A program made the translations under genes and the position numbers. A stretch of DNA of 64,000 bases from Symbiodinium microadriaticum. Lineage: Eukaryota; Sar; Dinophyceae; Suessiales; Symbiodiniaceae. The notes under the pieces are model-generated. The model made no database searches. It worked only from the letters and a program-made list of their open reading frames with translations, and was not told where the DNA came from. The stretch is from the NCBI GenBank assembly GCA_001939145.1, contig LSRX01001160.1, forward strand, positions 125,672 to 189,671. The letters run 5' to 3'. Below are positions 38,099 through 47,808 of the stretch, piece after piece. Within the stretch, counting starts at the first letter, position 1, and each line of letters opens with the position of its first letter.

Positions 38099-38400
38099 AT
38101 GACGCCAAGGAGCGGCTTCTTCCTGGAGGCTCAAAGGCTACATATACACTCCTCCGTCCCGCGCTTCGTGCCCATGCGGAACCCTGCAGCAAGATCCTCA
38201 ACTCAATGCCGAGCTGAGTTCATGATAGCTAGGAATCGAGGGCCCGGCCATGCAGATCGACGTGGATTTCGATGGTTGAAAGCACTGTGTGTGTTTGTGC
38301 GCATGCGCAAGTGCACGGTGGCCGTTTTTGCATGATTAGGATTGCCTCTCCCGGGAGGCTCCTTGCATGATTGCTTGCATGATATCTAGACTCTAGACTT
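38099..38400 (+). other. Diverged third copy of the repeat-borne fragment, plus flank
   Basis: 38105-38170 resembles the AKELFREAERLHSSVP-coding stretch of the neighbouring copy at the DNA level (TTCC-GGAGGCT-A-AGGCT-CA-CTCCTC-GTCCC pattern). The rest has no gene. At 38336-38366 the sequence AGGATTGCCTCTCCCGGGAGGCTCC forms a short hairpin related to the hairpin family further right. Confidence 0.4.
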
Positions 38401-38469
38401 GTCCACATGCCGCAGCCGCTTACATGCATGCATGCATGTGCCCCTTCTGTTTCTCTACTTGTGAGTACA

Positions 38470-38976
38470 CACATGCTGTGAAAGTATATATCGCATCAAC
38501 TCTTCCTGCAAGTGATGGAGATGATCGTCAAGGTATACCTGCAGCCTGCAGCTGGCATGCAGGAGGACTGGCAGTGCTGCATGTTCCATGAAGGAAGGCA
38601 TGGACAAAGCACGCGAGCCTCCTTGTCTGAGTGTGAAATTCGCGGGTCGAGCATTCAAAGATCGATCTACCGGCCCTCTGCTGCTTGTGCGACAATGGTC
38701 GCGGCACAGTCCACGGGTACGGGCTCCGAAAGCCACACCGGGACCCCGGGGACTCCCATCGTGATCCATTTGCATGCGCGAATTCTTATCGGAGCTCCTC
38801 GAGCAGGACCGGCCGTTGGAGGTGCACATGCTCCCACGGGATCGAGCGATGGAGGAGCAAGCGGCGGAGGTGCTGCTGCAGGAGCACCGGGTGCAGGGTC
38901 TCTTATCTACCCGATCCGGAGTGACCTCCGAGCTCTCTGCAAGAGGTTGTTCCGACTCATGAAAGTGAGCATCTGA
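38470..38976 (+). pseudogene. Unidentified plus-strand fragment
   Basis: Two overlapping frames share the signal: 38774-38962 reads as a helical segment (REFLSELLEQDRPLEVHM, AMEEQAAEVLLQEHRVQG), while the longer frame 38512-38976 is Gly/Ala-rich there. No family recognised. Probably a remnant. Confidence 0.3.
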
Positions 38977-39075
38977 GGTGGTGCAACAGATGCAAGCAGA
39001 ACACCTACTTCAGAGAGGGCATCTGCCTGAACCAGAGATGCTCCGTGTCTTGGCTGCATTATCTAAATTGTATCT

Positions 39076-39172
39076 GTAAACCCCGAACCCTGAACCCTGC
39101 AGCCCTGAACCCACCTTGAGACCCCGAAATCCCCAAACCCTTGAACTCCTAAATCAAAGACCTTACCTAAAC
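39076..39172. repeat. Telomere-like tract (CCCTAAA-type, degenerate)
   Basis: Repeated CCCTGAACC, CCCGAA and CCTAAA words on the plus strand. It is followed within a few bases by a strong hairpin. Confidence 0.75.
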
Positions 39173-39176
39173 AACC

Positions 39177-39206
39177 AGGAGGCAGTCCTTTTCAGGATTG
39201 CCTCCT
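39177..39206. repeat. Hairpin AGGAGGCA(G)TCCT, family member
   Basis: AGGAGGCAGTCCT, loop TTTC, AGGATTGCCTCCT: a 13-bp stem with one G-T-type mismatch. Related hairpins lie at 39958-39992, 40472-40505 and 40524-40550. Confidence 0.8.
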
Positions 39207-39209
39207 TAA

Positions 39210-39995
39210 TTTAGGCTCCTTTGTTGCATATACATGATGCTGGCTATAGGTTGAGCTGGACACAGGACGGCCTCGACATGATCAAAGCGAAGCACTGGGG
39301 TGGACGCCCGAGGTATTGAACGCCCGGATTTCCAAGGCGTGGGCCGGCCACCAGGGCATGGGCGACAAATGGGGCGCCAAAGGCCAAGGCCAAAGGGTGT
39401 CCAGAACAAGGCAGGCGGGGCGTTGGATGATGACGACAAGGATGAAGACGAGGAAGAGGAAGTCCCAGCTCCTGTCCCCGAACCCCTGTGAATCCTTTTA
39501 CAAGCGGGATGGACCGGATCAAGACGGCTCCGGCTCGGCCCCCGCCACCGGAGATCTTGGTAGCCTAGATCCGTGGATGCAGCATGCAGGATCGCTTTGC
39601 AAAAACTGTTCAGCTGTGCACTGAAGCCTAGGTTGTTTGTGCTTGCATGCCTGCATGCATATAGCAGTTCATGCTTGATATCCTCGCAGGACTTCCAGAC
39701 AGCCCCGACAAGTCCGAGGGACAGGGTTTTATAATGCATGGGTCTGCGCTAGTCTGTGCTCCTCGTGCAGGTACATGCTCTACTACAGGGACGATGTCGT
39801 GCTGGCCCTGGACTGAAGTCGTTAATTGTTTCGCTGAGGCCGGCTTCTGGACTATACCGTGGAGGCTGGGTTTGGTTGTGGTGCCGCTGCCTTGGCTGTG
39901 CTGGTGCCTGTGCAGGAGGCAGTCGTCTTCATAGGAGCGCCTCCCTTTTTGGGCTTCAGGAGGCGGGCCTTCCTTTAGCAGGATTGCCTCCTTAA
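39210..39995 (+). other. Decayed coding-like DNA, no intact gene
   Basis: 39300-39491 reads as Gly/Arg/Pro-rich, then an acidic run (DDDDKDEDEEEE) and PAPVPEPL before a stop; another frame continues protein-like to 39624. 39671-39995 has short open frames without motifs. This resembles remnants of low-complexity coding sequence carried in repeats. Confidence 0.35.
39958..39992. repeat. Hairpin AGGAGGC...GCCTCCT, family member
   Basis: AGGAGGC and GCCTCCT arms flank a 21-nt interior, with the right arm carrying the same CAGGATTGCCTCCTTAAT word as the hairpin at 39177. A telomere-like tract follows. Confidence 0.65.
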
Positions 39996-40020
39996 TATCA
40001 ATGCGCATTGGCTGCCTGGA

Positions 40021-40122
40021 ACCCTAAAATCCTAAAACCCTAAACCCGAAGCCCTAAATCCCTAGAAACCTAAACCCTAAAAACCCCGAAACCCCAAACC
40101 CTAAACCCCTGAAACCCTCAAA
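40021..40122. repeat. Telomere-like tract (CCCTAAA-type)
   Basis: About a dozen units close to CCCTAAA (ACCCTAAAA, CCTAAACC, CCCTAAATC), the best-preserved such tract in the window. Internal, hence interstitial. Confidence 0.8.
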
Positions 40123-40143
40123 GCCTATGCTCATGCATCGAGA

Positions 40144-40300
40144 GTCTTTCAAGGGGGTCTGACAAGCATCAGGAACTTGCGACGGAGCTGTTCATGCAAG
40201 GAGGCTGAGAGGCTACACTCCTCTGTCCATGGGGAGAGCTTCGTGAGCTGATGCGGGACCGTCGCGACGAGATCCTCGAGAGGCAAGCTGAGTGATATAC
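40144..40300 (+). pseudogene. Second copy of the repeat-borne fragment
   Basis: DNA matches 37880-38022 with indels: CTGACAAGCA, GGAGCTGTTC, GAGGCTGAGAGGCT, CACTCCTCTGTCC, GAGCTGATGCGGGACC and GAGATCCTC all recur in order, followed again by GAGTGATA, ACATATATA and microsatellites. Frames are broken. It shows a dispersed repeat whose 3' end is tied to a TA-rich tail. Confidence 0.7.
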
Positions 40301-40382
40301 ATATATACAAAAAATTTATGTGTATGTATGTATGTATGTATGTATGTATGTATGTATGCATATATATATATATATATATATT
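40300..40382. repeat. ATGT and TA microsatellites
   Basis: GTAT/ATGT tetramer array (about 40320-40360) followed by a TA run (about 40362-40381). Confidence 0.95.
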
Positions 40383-40471
40383 TCTGAGGCTCACTTCTTG
40401 GACTATGTCATCGAGGTGGGTTGTTGTTTTGCTGTCACTGGCTGGGTCGCGCTTCTCTGTGTGTTGTGCCT

Positions 40472-40505
40472 GGAGGTGGCACTCCTCCTGCTAAGGAGTG
40501 CCTCC
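40472..40505. repeat. Hairpin GGCACTCCT...AGGAGTGCC
   Basis: GGAGG-TG-GCACTCCT pairs with AGGAGTGCCTCC around a 7-nt loop; 12 paired bases with a 2-nt bulge. Confidence 0.75.
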
Positions 40506-40523
40506 TAGCATCACCTGTTTTAT

Positions 40524-40550
40524 GATACCCTCCTTGAGGAGGAGGGTATC
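40524..40550. repeat. Perfect hairpin GATACCCTCCT...AGGAGGGTATC
   Basis: Perfect 11-bp stem and a 5-nt loop (TGAGG), 19 bp after the previous hairpin. Confidence 0.85.
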
Positions 40551-40696
40551 CTTAGACCAATAAGTGAAAACCAAATTAAAATTTAACTCAGACTTAGCTT
40601 ATATTTAACTGTAGTTTATATTGTATACCCAATAGCGAGGTAAATCGGAGTTAAGTGTTAACTGGTCTTTAATTGTGTGTCCCCTGAGGTGATGCA
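40551..40696. other. AT-rich spacer, no gene
   Basis: Contains several TTTAACT/AGTTTA-like words and no open frame of note. Confidence 0.5.
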
Positions 40697-41270
40697 TTGG
40701 CTGTGCTACATGGGTGCACACGAGACAAAACAGTTGCCTCCACGTTGGATGTCTTGCTGTTGCTAGCAGCCATGCATGCTCTATCCTTTACCAGAATTCT
40801 CTTAATCAGGCAAGCTGCCCCCATCCATCCCGGCACCAAGCCGCCAATCAGGGGGAAGCCAGCTGCCAAAAAGGCCAAAGCGAAGCCCACACCCAACCAC
40901 GGCCAAAGAGCTCAAGAAACAGGAGCAAGAGAGGGCTAAGAAGAAAAGTGACAAAAAGTAACGTGGTCACTCAGCTGAAGAATGCCAAAGACAAGCTCCT
41001 TGGAGCACATGCCGGCACGACTCAGGTCAGCGACTATGAGTTGGAAGCCTTGAATAACAATGCCGAGTTCTTCGACCGCTATGTCAGGCTGGATCGCAAC
41101 GATCTCGAAAAAGCCAAATGCTGCCTTCCTTCATGGCGGATAAGACACGCAACTCCTACATGCAGAAAATTCGGGAGATTGTCACCGAAACAAAAACGGA
41201 GGATGGAAAGAACACGGGCGGAGGTCGCCGCCCAAGAAAACTATATAACATATTCTACATATTGTATATT
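40697..41270 (+). pseudogene. Frameshifted Lys-rich protein fragment
   Basis: 40800-40940 is Lys/Pro/Ala-rich (KPPIRGKPAAKKAKAKP). Then 40960-41118 reads LKNAKDKLLGAHAGTT, DYELEALNNNAEFFDRYV, DRNDLEKAK in one frame; the continuation MLPSFMADKTRNSYMQKI and REIVTETKTEDGKN is in the next frame from about 41120. A one-base change near 41119 therefore splits an otherwise protein-like unit. I recall similar sequences from dinoflagellate gene models, without known function. Confidence 0.45.
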
Positions 41271-41282
41271 CCATATATGTAG

Positions 41283-42720
41283 CTATAACATATCTTCTAC
41301 ATTACATATATATATACTCGGCCTAAACCTTATGTCAGGATCGAGTTTGTTCTGTTGAAAGTCGAGCATGTGTTGAAGAAGTCTCCGCCTATAGTTCTGC
41401 AGATCGAGCTTTTTCAAAGATGCATCGCACTGCCTAGCAAAATGTGCATGCCTGCATTGGGGGGATTTCGGGGGCGTTCGACCTCCGGACTGATCGGCTT
41501 TCACGCGTTCAATTGGGCATTTGTGAGCCTTGGGACACTTGCCAGGTTGGAATGCTAAGCCGGGTTTCTTTTGCTCACGACCTCGAGGCGTGTTCGGGGT
41601 TGTAGGAGAATCATCAGAGGATGCAGGATCAGCATATCGTGTGCCATGAGCCTTGGCTATGGCTGTTCAGTTTCGGCGTGTTCTTTCTCTGGTCAGCAGC
41701 TCCTTCACACGCTTGACAAGATAATCACAAGTGTGCTTTTTGTCCCCTTCCTTAGCTCGATCATAAACCTCCAAATCAAACTTCAACCTGCTCGAAGCCC
41801 GAAGCTCACGGAGAAGAATGTCCCTGAGCGTAGTTTCCTCGGGCTGATGGGTAAGACCGGCGATGACACATTCCCAATTGCGGATGAAGGTGCTGAGGTC
41901 GTCACTGACGAGCTTGACTTTAAGTGGGTCTTTTACGCTTTAGAGAGAGCCTGCTTCTTCGTTCGTTTTAACGTAATGCTCAAACATCAGCTGGACCTGT
42001 CTTCCGCAACAGTCCTTCCTCCTGAAGCTTCCGACTCCTTGTAGTGAATGATCTGGCTTGCGAGCTCGCCCTTAGCGACCCGCGACAAAACAGACAGAAT
42101 CTTAGTGCCAAGTGTCAGAAACTTGCCAGTCTCCCGAAATGACTCCAAGGTAGCCGACCGCTCATATACCTCCTGAAACCATTTAAAAAAACTTCGTCGG
42201 GCTTGTCTGATGCGGCCCTTACAGCCTGGCGTACTGCGATTTCCACGATCTGTAAGTGTCCGGGTTGGGGAAGTCTGGGAACTTCACGGACTCAGCTTCT
42301 TTAGCCTTCGGCTTACCATCATCGGATTTACCGATTGCAGCTCGGAGTGCAAAGGTGAGAAGGCCACTAGCAGCTTCAGCCCTGGGAGCTTCACTAGCTT
42401 TCTGCTCTCTTCAGCCTTCAACCTCTGAAAACATTCATTCTCTTCCCACTGAAGCTAATCCTCAAACTCAAGTGTAACATATTCGAGAAGCCATGATCGG
42501 CTATCGTCGAAGATCTGCGAAGCTGCGCTGTCTGTAGCCCATTGTGCTTCAAAGCTGTCTCGAAGTGGAGCGTATGAGTTGTGAGTGACATGTTCTGCGA
42601 AGTGAGCCTAAGTGCTGCTTGCCTTTCATCATAGCAGTCTGTCTCGCTGCGAAGTAGCGTCGTCTGAAACAGCTCAGCTTTCGCCCTATATGCAGTCATC
42701 TCCGTGTTGAGCTGGGATAC
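41283..42720 (-). pseudogene. Relic of a Ty1/Copia-type gag
   Basis: Minus-strand pieces in order: a coiled-coil-like segment (about 42700-42480, TAYRAKAELFQTTLLRSE), then about 42170-42000 (LESFRETGKFLTLGTK, SRVAKGELASQIIHYKES, then in a shifted frame QVQLMFEHYVKTNEEAG), then about 41890-41650 (NWECVIAGLTHQPEETTL, DILLRELRASSRLKFDLE, YDRAKEGDKKHTCDYLVK, stop), and about 41550-41390 with a Cys/His piece (GKCPKAHKC). This arrangement matches how I remember gag regions of dinoflagellate Copia-like elements. Several frameshifts and stops show it is dead. No pol was found next to it. Confidence 0.55.
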
Positions 42721-43112
42721 CAGGATGTCAGCTCCCTGTTACGAATGCTAATCGCCTGGTGTGTTCGGCGTCTGCCTGTGCCTCCTGAGACCTAATGTGC
42801 ACATTGGCTTCCGTAAAGATAACAGTTAACGTCCATCATCATACGGTGCCGGGCTTCACAGCTTGTTATTCGGCTGCGTGCTCCAAGGTCCAGTCGTTAA
42901 TGCAAACATTAATTTGCTGGCTCTCTTGGAGCAACTGCGTGAAATAGTGTTGGTGCCCTGATTCTCATTCCCGGTACTACCAAGGTTGGGGACCAACGCC
43001 ATCAGAGCTACCTACGGCTGATACTCTGAAGTTTCAGGTATGACAGCTACCAGCAGCTACAATCCGTTAAGTCAACCCTGTGAGGCACCTTTCGTAGCAG
43101 GGTCAAATCTAC
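42721..43112. other. No gene seen
   Basis: Intron-like or intergenic DNA between the gag relic and the repeat at 43113; no supported ORF. Confidence 0.4.
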
Positions 43113-43303
43113 GAGACAGACAGACAGCCAGCCAGCCAGCCAGGCAGGCAGGCAAGCAGGCAGGCAAGCAAGCAGACGAGCAGAGAGACGAACAGCCAGA
43201 CGACCAGCCAGACGAACAACCCAGACGAACAGCCAGACGAACAGCCAGACAAACAGCCAGACGAACAGCCAGACAAACCGACAAAAAAACAGACAAACGA
43301 ACA
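43113..43303. repeat. CAGAC/CAGCC/CAGG tandem repeats
   Basis: Runs of AGAC, AGCC, AGGC and then an 11-bp to 12-bp unit CCAGACGAACAG. Both strands remain open in several frames because of the repeat, giving Gln/Thr/Arg or Leu/Val/Cys repeats that are not credible proteins. A C/T-rich CCCTGCC repeat follows at about 43317-43430. Confidence 0.9.
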
Positions 43304-43678
43304 ACCTAGCGGCCTAGTGCTGCCCTGCCCTGCCTTGCCTTCCTGCTCTGTGCTGCCCTCTGCCCTCTGCCCCCTGCCCTGTCCGCCCTTGCCACCCGTG
43401 CCCTGCCTGCCTGCCTGCCTGTCAGCCAGACAACACAATGGTCATAGTCATAGTGTCACACTATGCGTAGATGTCTGTCCCCTTGAGTTGGTGTTTAGGC
43501 TTGTATGTGTACTGCAACAGCATCTCGCAGCACATAGACACTGCTTGCAATCAATGCAATCTCACTATGTAACGCCAGGCGGCAATCTTGCCCTTGGGGT
43601 CCTCTAAGAAGACCATTGGCATTACGGACGACCTGAAATAAGCTCCGCCACAGCTGGAGTCGGCTCGGCGAAAAGGTC
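43304..43678. other. Low-complexity then unassigned spacer
   Basis: 43317-43430 is CCCTGCC-rich; 43431-43678 has no recognised gene and would be the start of the long intron downstream of the motif I exon. Confidence 0.4.
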
Positions 43679-44111
43679 ACCCAATTGCCACCCCGACTTT
43701 CTCAAGATTCTGCTGGGTCCGAGGCTTGCCGCAACCTGTCTCTCCCTGAATGCAGATGACCTGTGAACGCCTGAGCTTCTCTACCGTCGAAACAACCACG
43801 TGGAAGATCATGGAAGGGCAGGTGGCATGATCCTTGCAAAGAGGGTCAGCAACAGACTGCATCAGTTCACCCAACCCTGGAACCTCCCTGGTGTACTGAA
43901 GCTCGGCGAACCTCAAGGCATCTCGGACTGCCTGCGCAGCTGTCCATGCCGGCCTCGGCAAAGGCCCTTTATTTGTCTTTGCGATAACAGCCACTTGTTG
44001 AGCCAAAGGGCAGCTCGTTGAAGCTCGGCGCTCGCGGGGCCGCAGATGCCTCGCCTGTTTGCGCACGAATCCAACAGTCCAAGCAACCCCGCGGCAGCTT
44101 GAACTTGTCAC
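43679..44111 (-). CDS. DEAH-box RNA helicase exon with Walker A (motif I)
   Basis: The minus-strand frame ends ..STVEKLRRSQVICIQGETGCGK, the classical QVxIxxGETGCGK[ST] nucleotide-binding loop of DExH RNA helicases (43745-43725). In the genomic frame the next residue is Pro, not the required Ser/Thr, and a stop follows 12 codons later, so an exon boundary probably lies right after GGCAAG; a small exon near 25012 starting with Ser (SRASNRILEGM) would complete the loop. Residues upstream (AAQAVRDALRFAELQYTREV, GLGELMQSVADPL) are helical and may belong to the same or an adjacent exon. This exon and the exons at 23.6-25.0 kb are on the same strand in the correct order, about 18.7 kb apart. Confidence 0.7.
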
Positions 44112-44850
44112 TTGGCTTGCACTCTACTCTCTACACACGAGAAGCACGATCTAAAGGTCCGTGAAGCGCCTGCGGGGTACAATGGCACACTCTTCGGCCT
44201 CAAAGCAAACAGCATCAAACAGCGGAAAGCGCCACGCAGCGCAGTCGGCGACTCGCACAGAATCGCAAGCTCCGCCCCGAGCTCTGCGCTGTCCTGGCTC
44301 CGCTGCCGTCGCACTCGGCCCATTTGGCCCTGGCCTTTTTTGGCGAAGCGATGCGGGTGCACTGAGGCGCATCCGAATTCTCCTCCGAATCTGTGGCTGC
44401 TGCGATGTCGAGACATCCGCATCGAACTTTCCTGACATGGAAGCCGGGAGGTGCGATCGTGAGAGGAAAACACACGAAGCGTCACCAACACTCAGAGATT
44501 CATGAGTTTCTTTGCAGATCAACAGATGCATAGCATGGCCCTGGCCTTTGCCTTTGCCTTTGCCTCCGCCTTTCTTTCCTGCAGCAGATCAACTGCCCGA
44601 AGCCGCAGTTTGAGATGTGAACAACATGTCCCTGTCTCGTCTGAACCAGAGGCTTAGCCACATGAGTTCGAAATGCACCACACTGCTTCTCAAATCCAGC
44701 TCGCCTGCATTGTCCTGCCAGCTGCCACTTCCCGAGCCACCACCTCCCTGCCAGTGCATCTTGTGGGTGAGGCCCATCCCCACACGGAGAGAGTGACTCT
44801 GACTGGCATATTGCCAACGGTATCAGAGGGACATCGAACAGCATCCCCAA
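44112..44850 (-). CDS. Probable upstream exons of the helicase gene (Gly/Lys-rich)
   Basis: Two protein-like segments. About 44735-44590 reads AGFEKQCGAFRTHVAKPL and QTRQGHVVHISNCGFGQL. About 44578-44500 reads KKGGGKGKGKGQGHAMHL, LICKETHESLS in another frame, a basic Gly/Lys linker of the kind found in RNA-binding proteins; a pyrimidine-rich stretch ending CTGCAG precedes it. The exact joints are not resolved. They lie 5' of motif I on the same strand, which fits an N-terminal extension of the helicase; no domain is identified. Confidence 0.4.
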
Positions 44851-45429
44851 GCATCAGGCTCTTGTTACTGCACCTGTCAAGCCTCTGGCACACAGCAAAC
44901 ACCGGCCTTGCCAGCGGCGCCGTAGCCACCTGACATCCGTCCCTATGCGAATCATGTGGCCTCAACAACCAAGCTAAGTGAGAGAGACAGTTAAAGAGTA
45001 ACAATGCGAACGCAAACGACATGCACAAATACTGACAGATGCCATATGGTGCACATGCGCACATGCATGCAGAATGGATCTTATGCATCAATACGGACTC
45101 ACATGCTTGTTTGCAGGAATGTCTGCAAGCCCAGGACAAAAACAACGAATGTAGCGCATAAAGAACACAATATGGGCAGAATGTTGTGCAAATATCGGCT
45201 GAGAACTACCACTGTGCAGATCGAAAAAACAAACAAGCAACTGACATAATAGTAGAGGGCTTTTCCAAGACACGCTATGGTGGCAACCCGAAGATCGAGA
45301 ATCCTTAAAGGATATTACAGCTAGCATCTATCATGCCCGGGTTCACTACCATACCCGCCCACCCAACCCTACCAACATAACCTTATAGCCATCTTATCAA
45401 CAGAACATTATAACCACTTTACCAACATA
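44851..45429. other. No gene seen
   Basis: Presumed intron DNA up to the foldback element. Rich in ACATGCACA-like words at 45000-45120. No supported ORF. Confidence 0.4.
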
Positions 45430-45571
45430 TCCTACACCCTTCTACCCCATGGGCCTTATCAACTATCCTAACAACTATCTCCTAACAATTCGCCTAAACC
45501 CCACAACCCCAATTACCAAACCCCTTAACCATTCTCCAACCAAAGCCCCTATCCAAGCGAACCGGAGCCTG
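45430..45571 (+). repeat. Foldback element, outer left arm
   Basis: C-rich arm with CCTAAACCCC and CCCCAATTACC words; inverted partner at 48985-49098. The left arm has an extra AAACCCCTTAACC block absent from the right arm. Confidence 0.75.
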
Positions 45572-46119
45572 TTCCTTATTATTATGTAACTAAGTGTGCT
45601 ATTCTACACTTGTCAAACGATTATGAACTATCATTTCACATATTAACCTCGTTGTTTCTCGTAAACATTCGTAATCTGAGTTGTAATGATTACGTATCTC
45701 ATGTATTCTCTCGAGAAAAAACCTATGCACTCTATGATAATGGTCCACATAGCCACATAGAGTATCTTGGTAATGCTCTTGTTCTCTCTGTGCCATTTGT
45801 AAAGATCATAAGTGCCTATTCATACATGCTTTTCATTTCACAATGTAATTCCAGTGTGTATTCATTACTGTCAATATTTCTTTTTAATATTTCACAAGCA
45901 TTAGAATATTCCGGATACTTGTATGAGCTAGTGAAGACATAAATGTAATCATCCAATAGACATGTCAATAGACAGCACTTATCAAAACAATAATACTCGG
46001 CAATCGAACAATTAACATCACATAAAGCATCGCATTGGCCTAGTAATATGTGTTGTTTGCTGTTAACTTTACTACACACAGTGCAATTGTTGACACGGAT
46101 GTTTCGTTTTCACTTCGCT
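45572..46119. other. AT-rich interior, left side of the foldback element
   Basis: No supported gene. Short overlapping frames on both strands at 45600-46080 have skewed hydrophobic and Ser/Tyr composition expected from AT-rich DNA. Confidence 0.4.
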
Positions 46120-46245
46120 TTCATGTTCACCCTCAGCTTCATGTTCACTCTCGCTTTTATATTCACTGTCGGTCATCTCCTAATATTATATGTCGCTTTC
46201 GCTTTAAGCCCCTTTCGACTACGTCCGTTGAAGCGAGAGAAAACC
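46120..46245 (+). repeat. Foldback element, inner left arm
   Basis: Contains TCATGTTCAC repeats, ATCTCCTAATATTATATGTC and TTTAAGCCCCTTTCG; inverted partner at about 48612-48735. Confidence 0.7.
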
Positions 46246-46305
46246 AACTACACATATTCAGAACCCAAGGTTGTTTGCATCCCTACCCTAGGTTTTTGGT
46301 ATCCC

Positions 46306-46975
46306 CCACAGTGCAACCGCAAAGCCCCCGCAGTGCACCCGCAAAGCCCCCAGAGTGCAACCGCAAAGCCTCTGCGGTGCAACCGCAAAGCCCCCGTAGT
46401 GCAACCGCAAAGCCCCGCAGTGCAACCGCAAAGCCCCCGTGCAACCGTGAAGCCCCCGCAGTGCAACCGCAAAGCCTTGCAGTGCAACCGGAAAGCCCTG
46501 CAGTGCAACCGCAAAGCCTTGCAGTGCAACCGCAAAGCCCTGCAGTGCAACCGCAAAGCCTTGCAGTGCAACCGCAAAGCCCCGGCAGTGCAACCGCCAG
46601 TGCAAACGCAAAGCCCCGCAGTGCAACCGCAAAGCCCCCGTGCAACCGTGAAGCCCCCGCAGTGCAACCGCAAAGCCTTGCAGTGCAACCGGAAAGCCCT
46701 GCAGTGCAACCGCAAAGCCCTGCAGTGCAACCGCAAAGCCTTGCAGTGCAACCAGAAAGCCTCGGCCAGTGCAAACGCAAAGCCCCGCAGTGCAACCGCA
46801 AAGCCCCCGTGCAAGCGTAAAGGCCCCGCAGTGCAACCGCGAAACCCCTGTGCAACCGCAAAGCCCTGCAGTGCAACTGCAAAGCCTTGCAGTGCAACCG
46901 GAAAGCCCCGGCAGTCCAACCGCCAGTGCAAACGCAAAGCCCCCGTAGTGCAACCGCAAAAACCCCTTCCACTCA
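46306..46975. repeat. 21-bp minisatellite with higher-order period near 198 bp
   Basis: Unit close to GCAGTGCAACCGCAAAGCCCT, with variants that shorten or alter the CCC end. A longer block containing the variant CCCCCGTGCAACCGTGAAG at about 46434 repeats near 46632 and, more diverged, near 46803, which gives a higher-order period of about 198 bp. The unit has no stop in most frames, so long ORFs are open on both strands (for example LQCNRKA heptads on plus); I do not regard these as genes. Confidence 0.9.
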
Positions 46976-47808
46976 ATACCCGTATGGAAATAAGCCCATG
47001 CCCCTATTCGGTGTAGCCCTTGCATAAAATCAGTGTGGGGGCTTCAATACTGTTAAATACCTCTTTTGCAGAATGCTTTCACCGCCACCCATTTTTATTC
47101 CTCAACCTTCTTCGGCTTAATAACTGACATATTATCCGTACTATATTTTTGATGAGAAACATGTTTTGATTGCCCTCCTTTGGCTTCTTTAATCCGTTGC
47201 TTACACAACTTTGCCCTCTTTCTTAACGCCGTTGCGTAGTTGGGGTCTTACATCCTCAGCTTATGGTATAACCTCTGATACAATGCCGTTTACTCCATAA
47301 CTTTGTCCAGTGTCAGATCCTCAGGCTTCTTCATCGCGAACACTTTATGCTTACTATATATAGGTGTTTTGTCTTTAAGGCATTTAACAAAGACCAACAT
47401 AACCAAAATCAAAACAGGAGACTAAGGAGAAACCGTTCTTTAAAAGATAGTAGATATATATAACCTAGATTGTCTTATGACTAGACTACAACTGCTATAC
47501 GTGACAATGTTAAACACCTAAATAACAAGAGACAACGGTTAATAGCATCAAAAGCAACTAAAAACGTTCTTACATGTTCTTACCAAGGTTGATCAAATAG
47601 CTGATTTATACGAGAACCGGCAACTTTCAATGTTCAAAACCGCCGAAAAACTCATCAACGATATGACAACTGGAACACAAATAGAAAAAACATGAGGCAG
47701 TAAAACAGGCAGCAAAAAACAAGAGAAAAGTTTGATTCCAAAGCCCCACGATGAGAACGAATGAATAAAACAACGGAAAGAGCTAGGGAAGGAAAAAAGA
47801 TAAAGGAT
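46976..47808. other. AT-rich interior, no gene
   Basis: Central part of the foldback element. No ORF over about 50 codons with plausible composition. Confidence 0.5.

Noticed and set aside
40021-40122. A true telomere
   Set aside because: CCCTAAA-like units are degenerate, about 100 bp, and flanked by other sequence on both sides; interstitial.
43040-43438. Gln/Arg-rich and Leu/Val/Cys-rich ORFs
   Set aside because: Translations of CAGAC/CAGCC tandem repeats, open on both strands.
46306-46975. CRISPR-like array
   Set aside because: Units are contiguous without unique spacers and the genome is eukaryotic.
46048-47025. Long open frames on both strands (up to 322 codons)
   Set aside because: All come from the stop-free 21-bp minisatellite; repeated heptads with no flanking domain.
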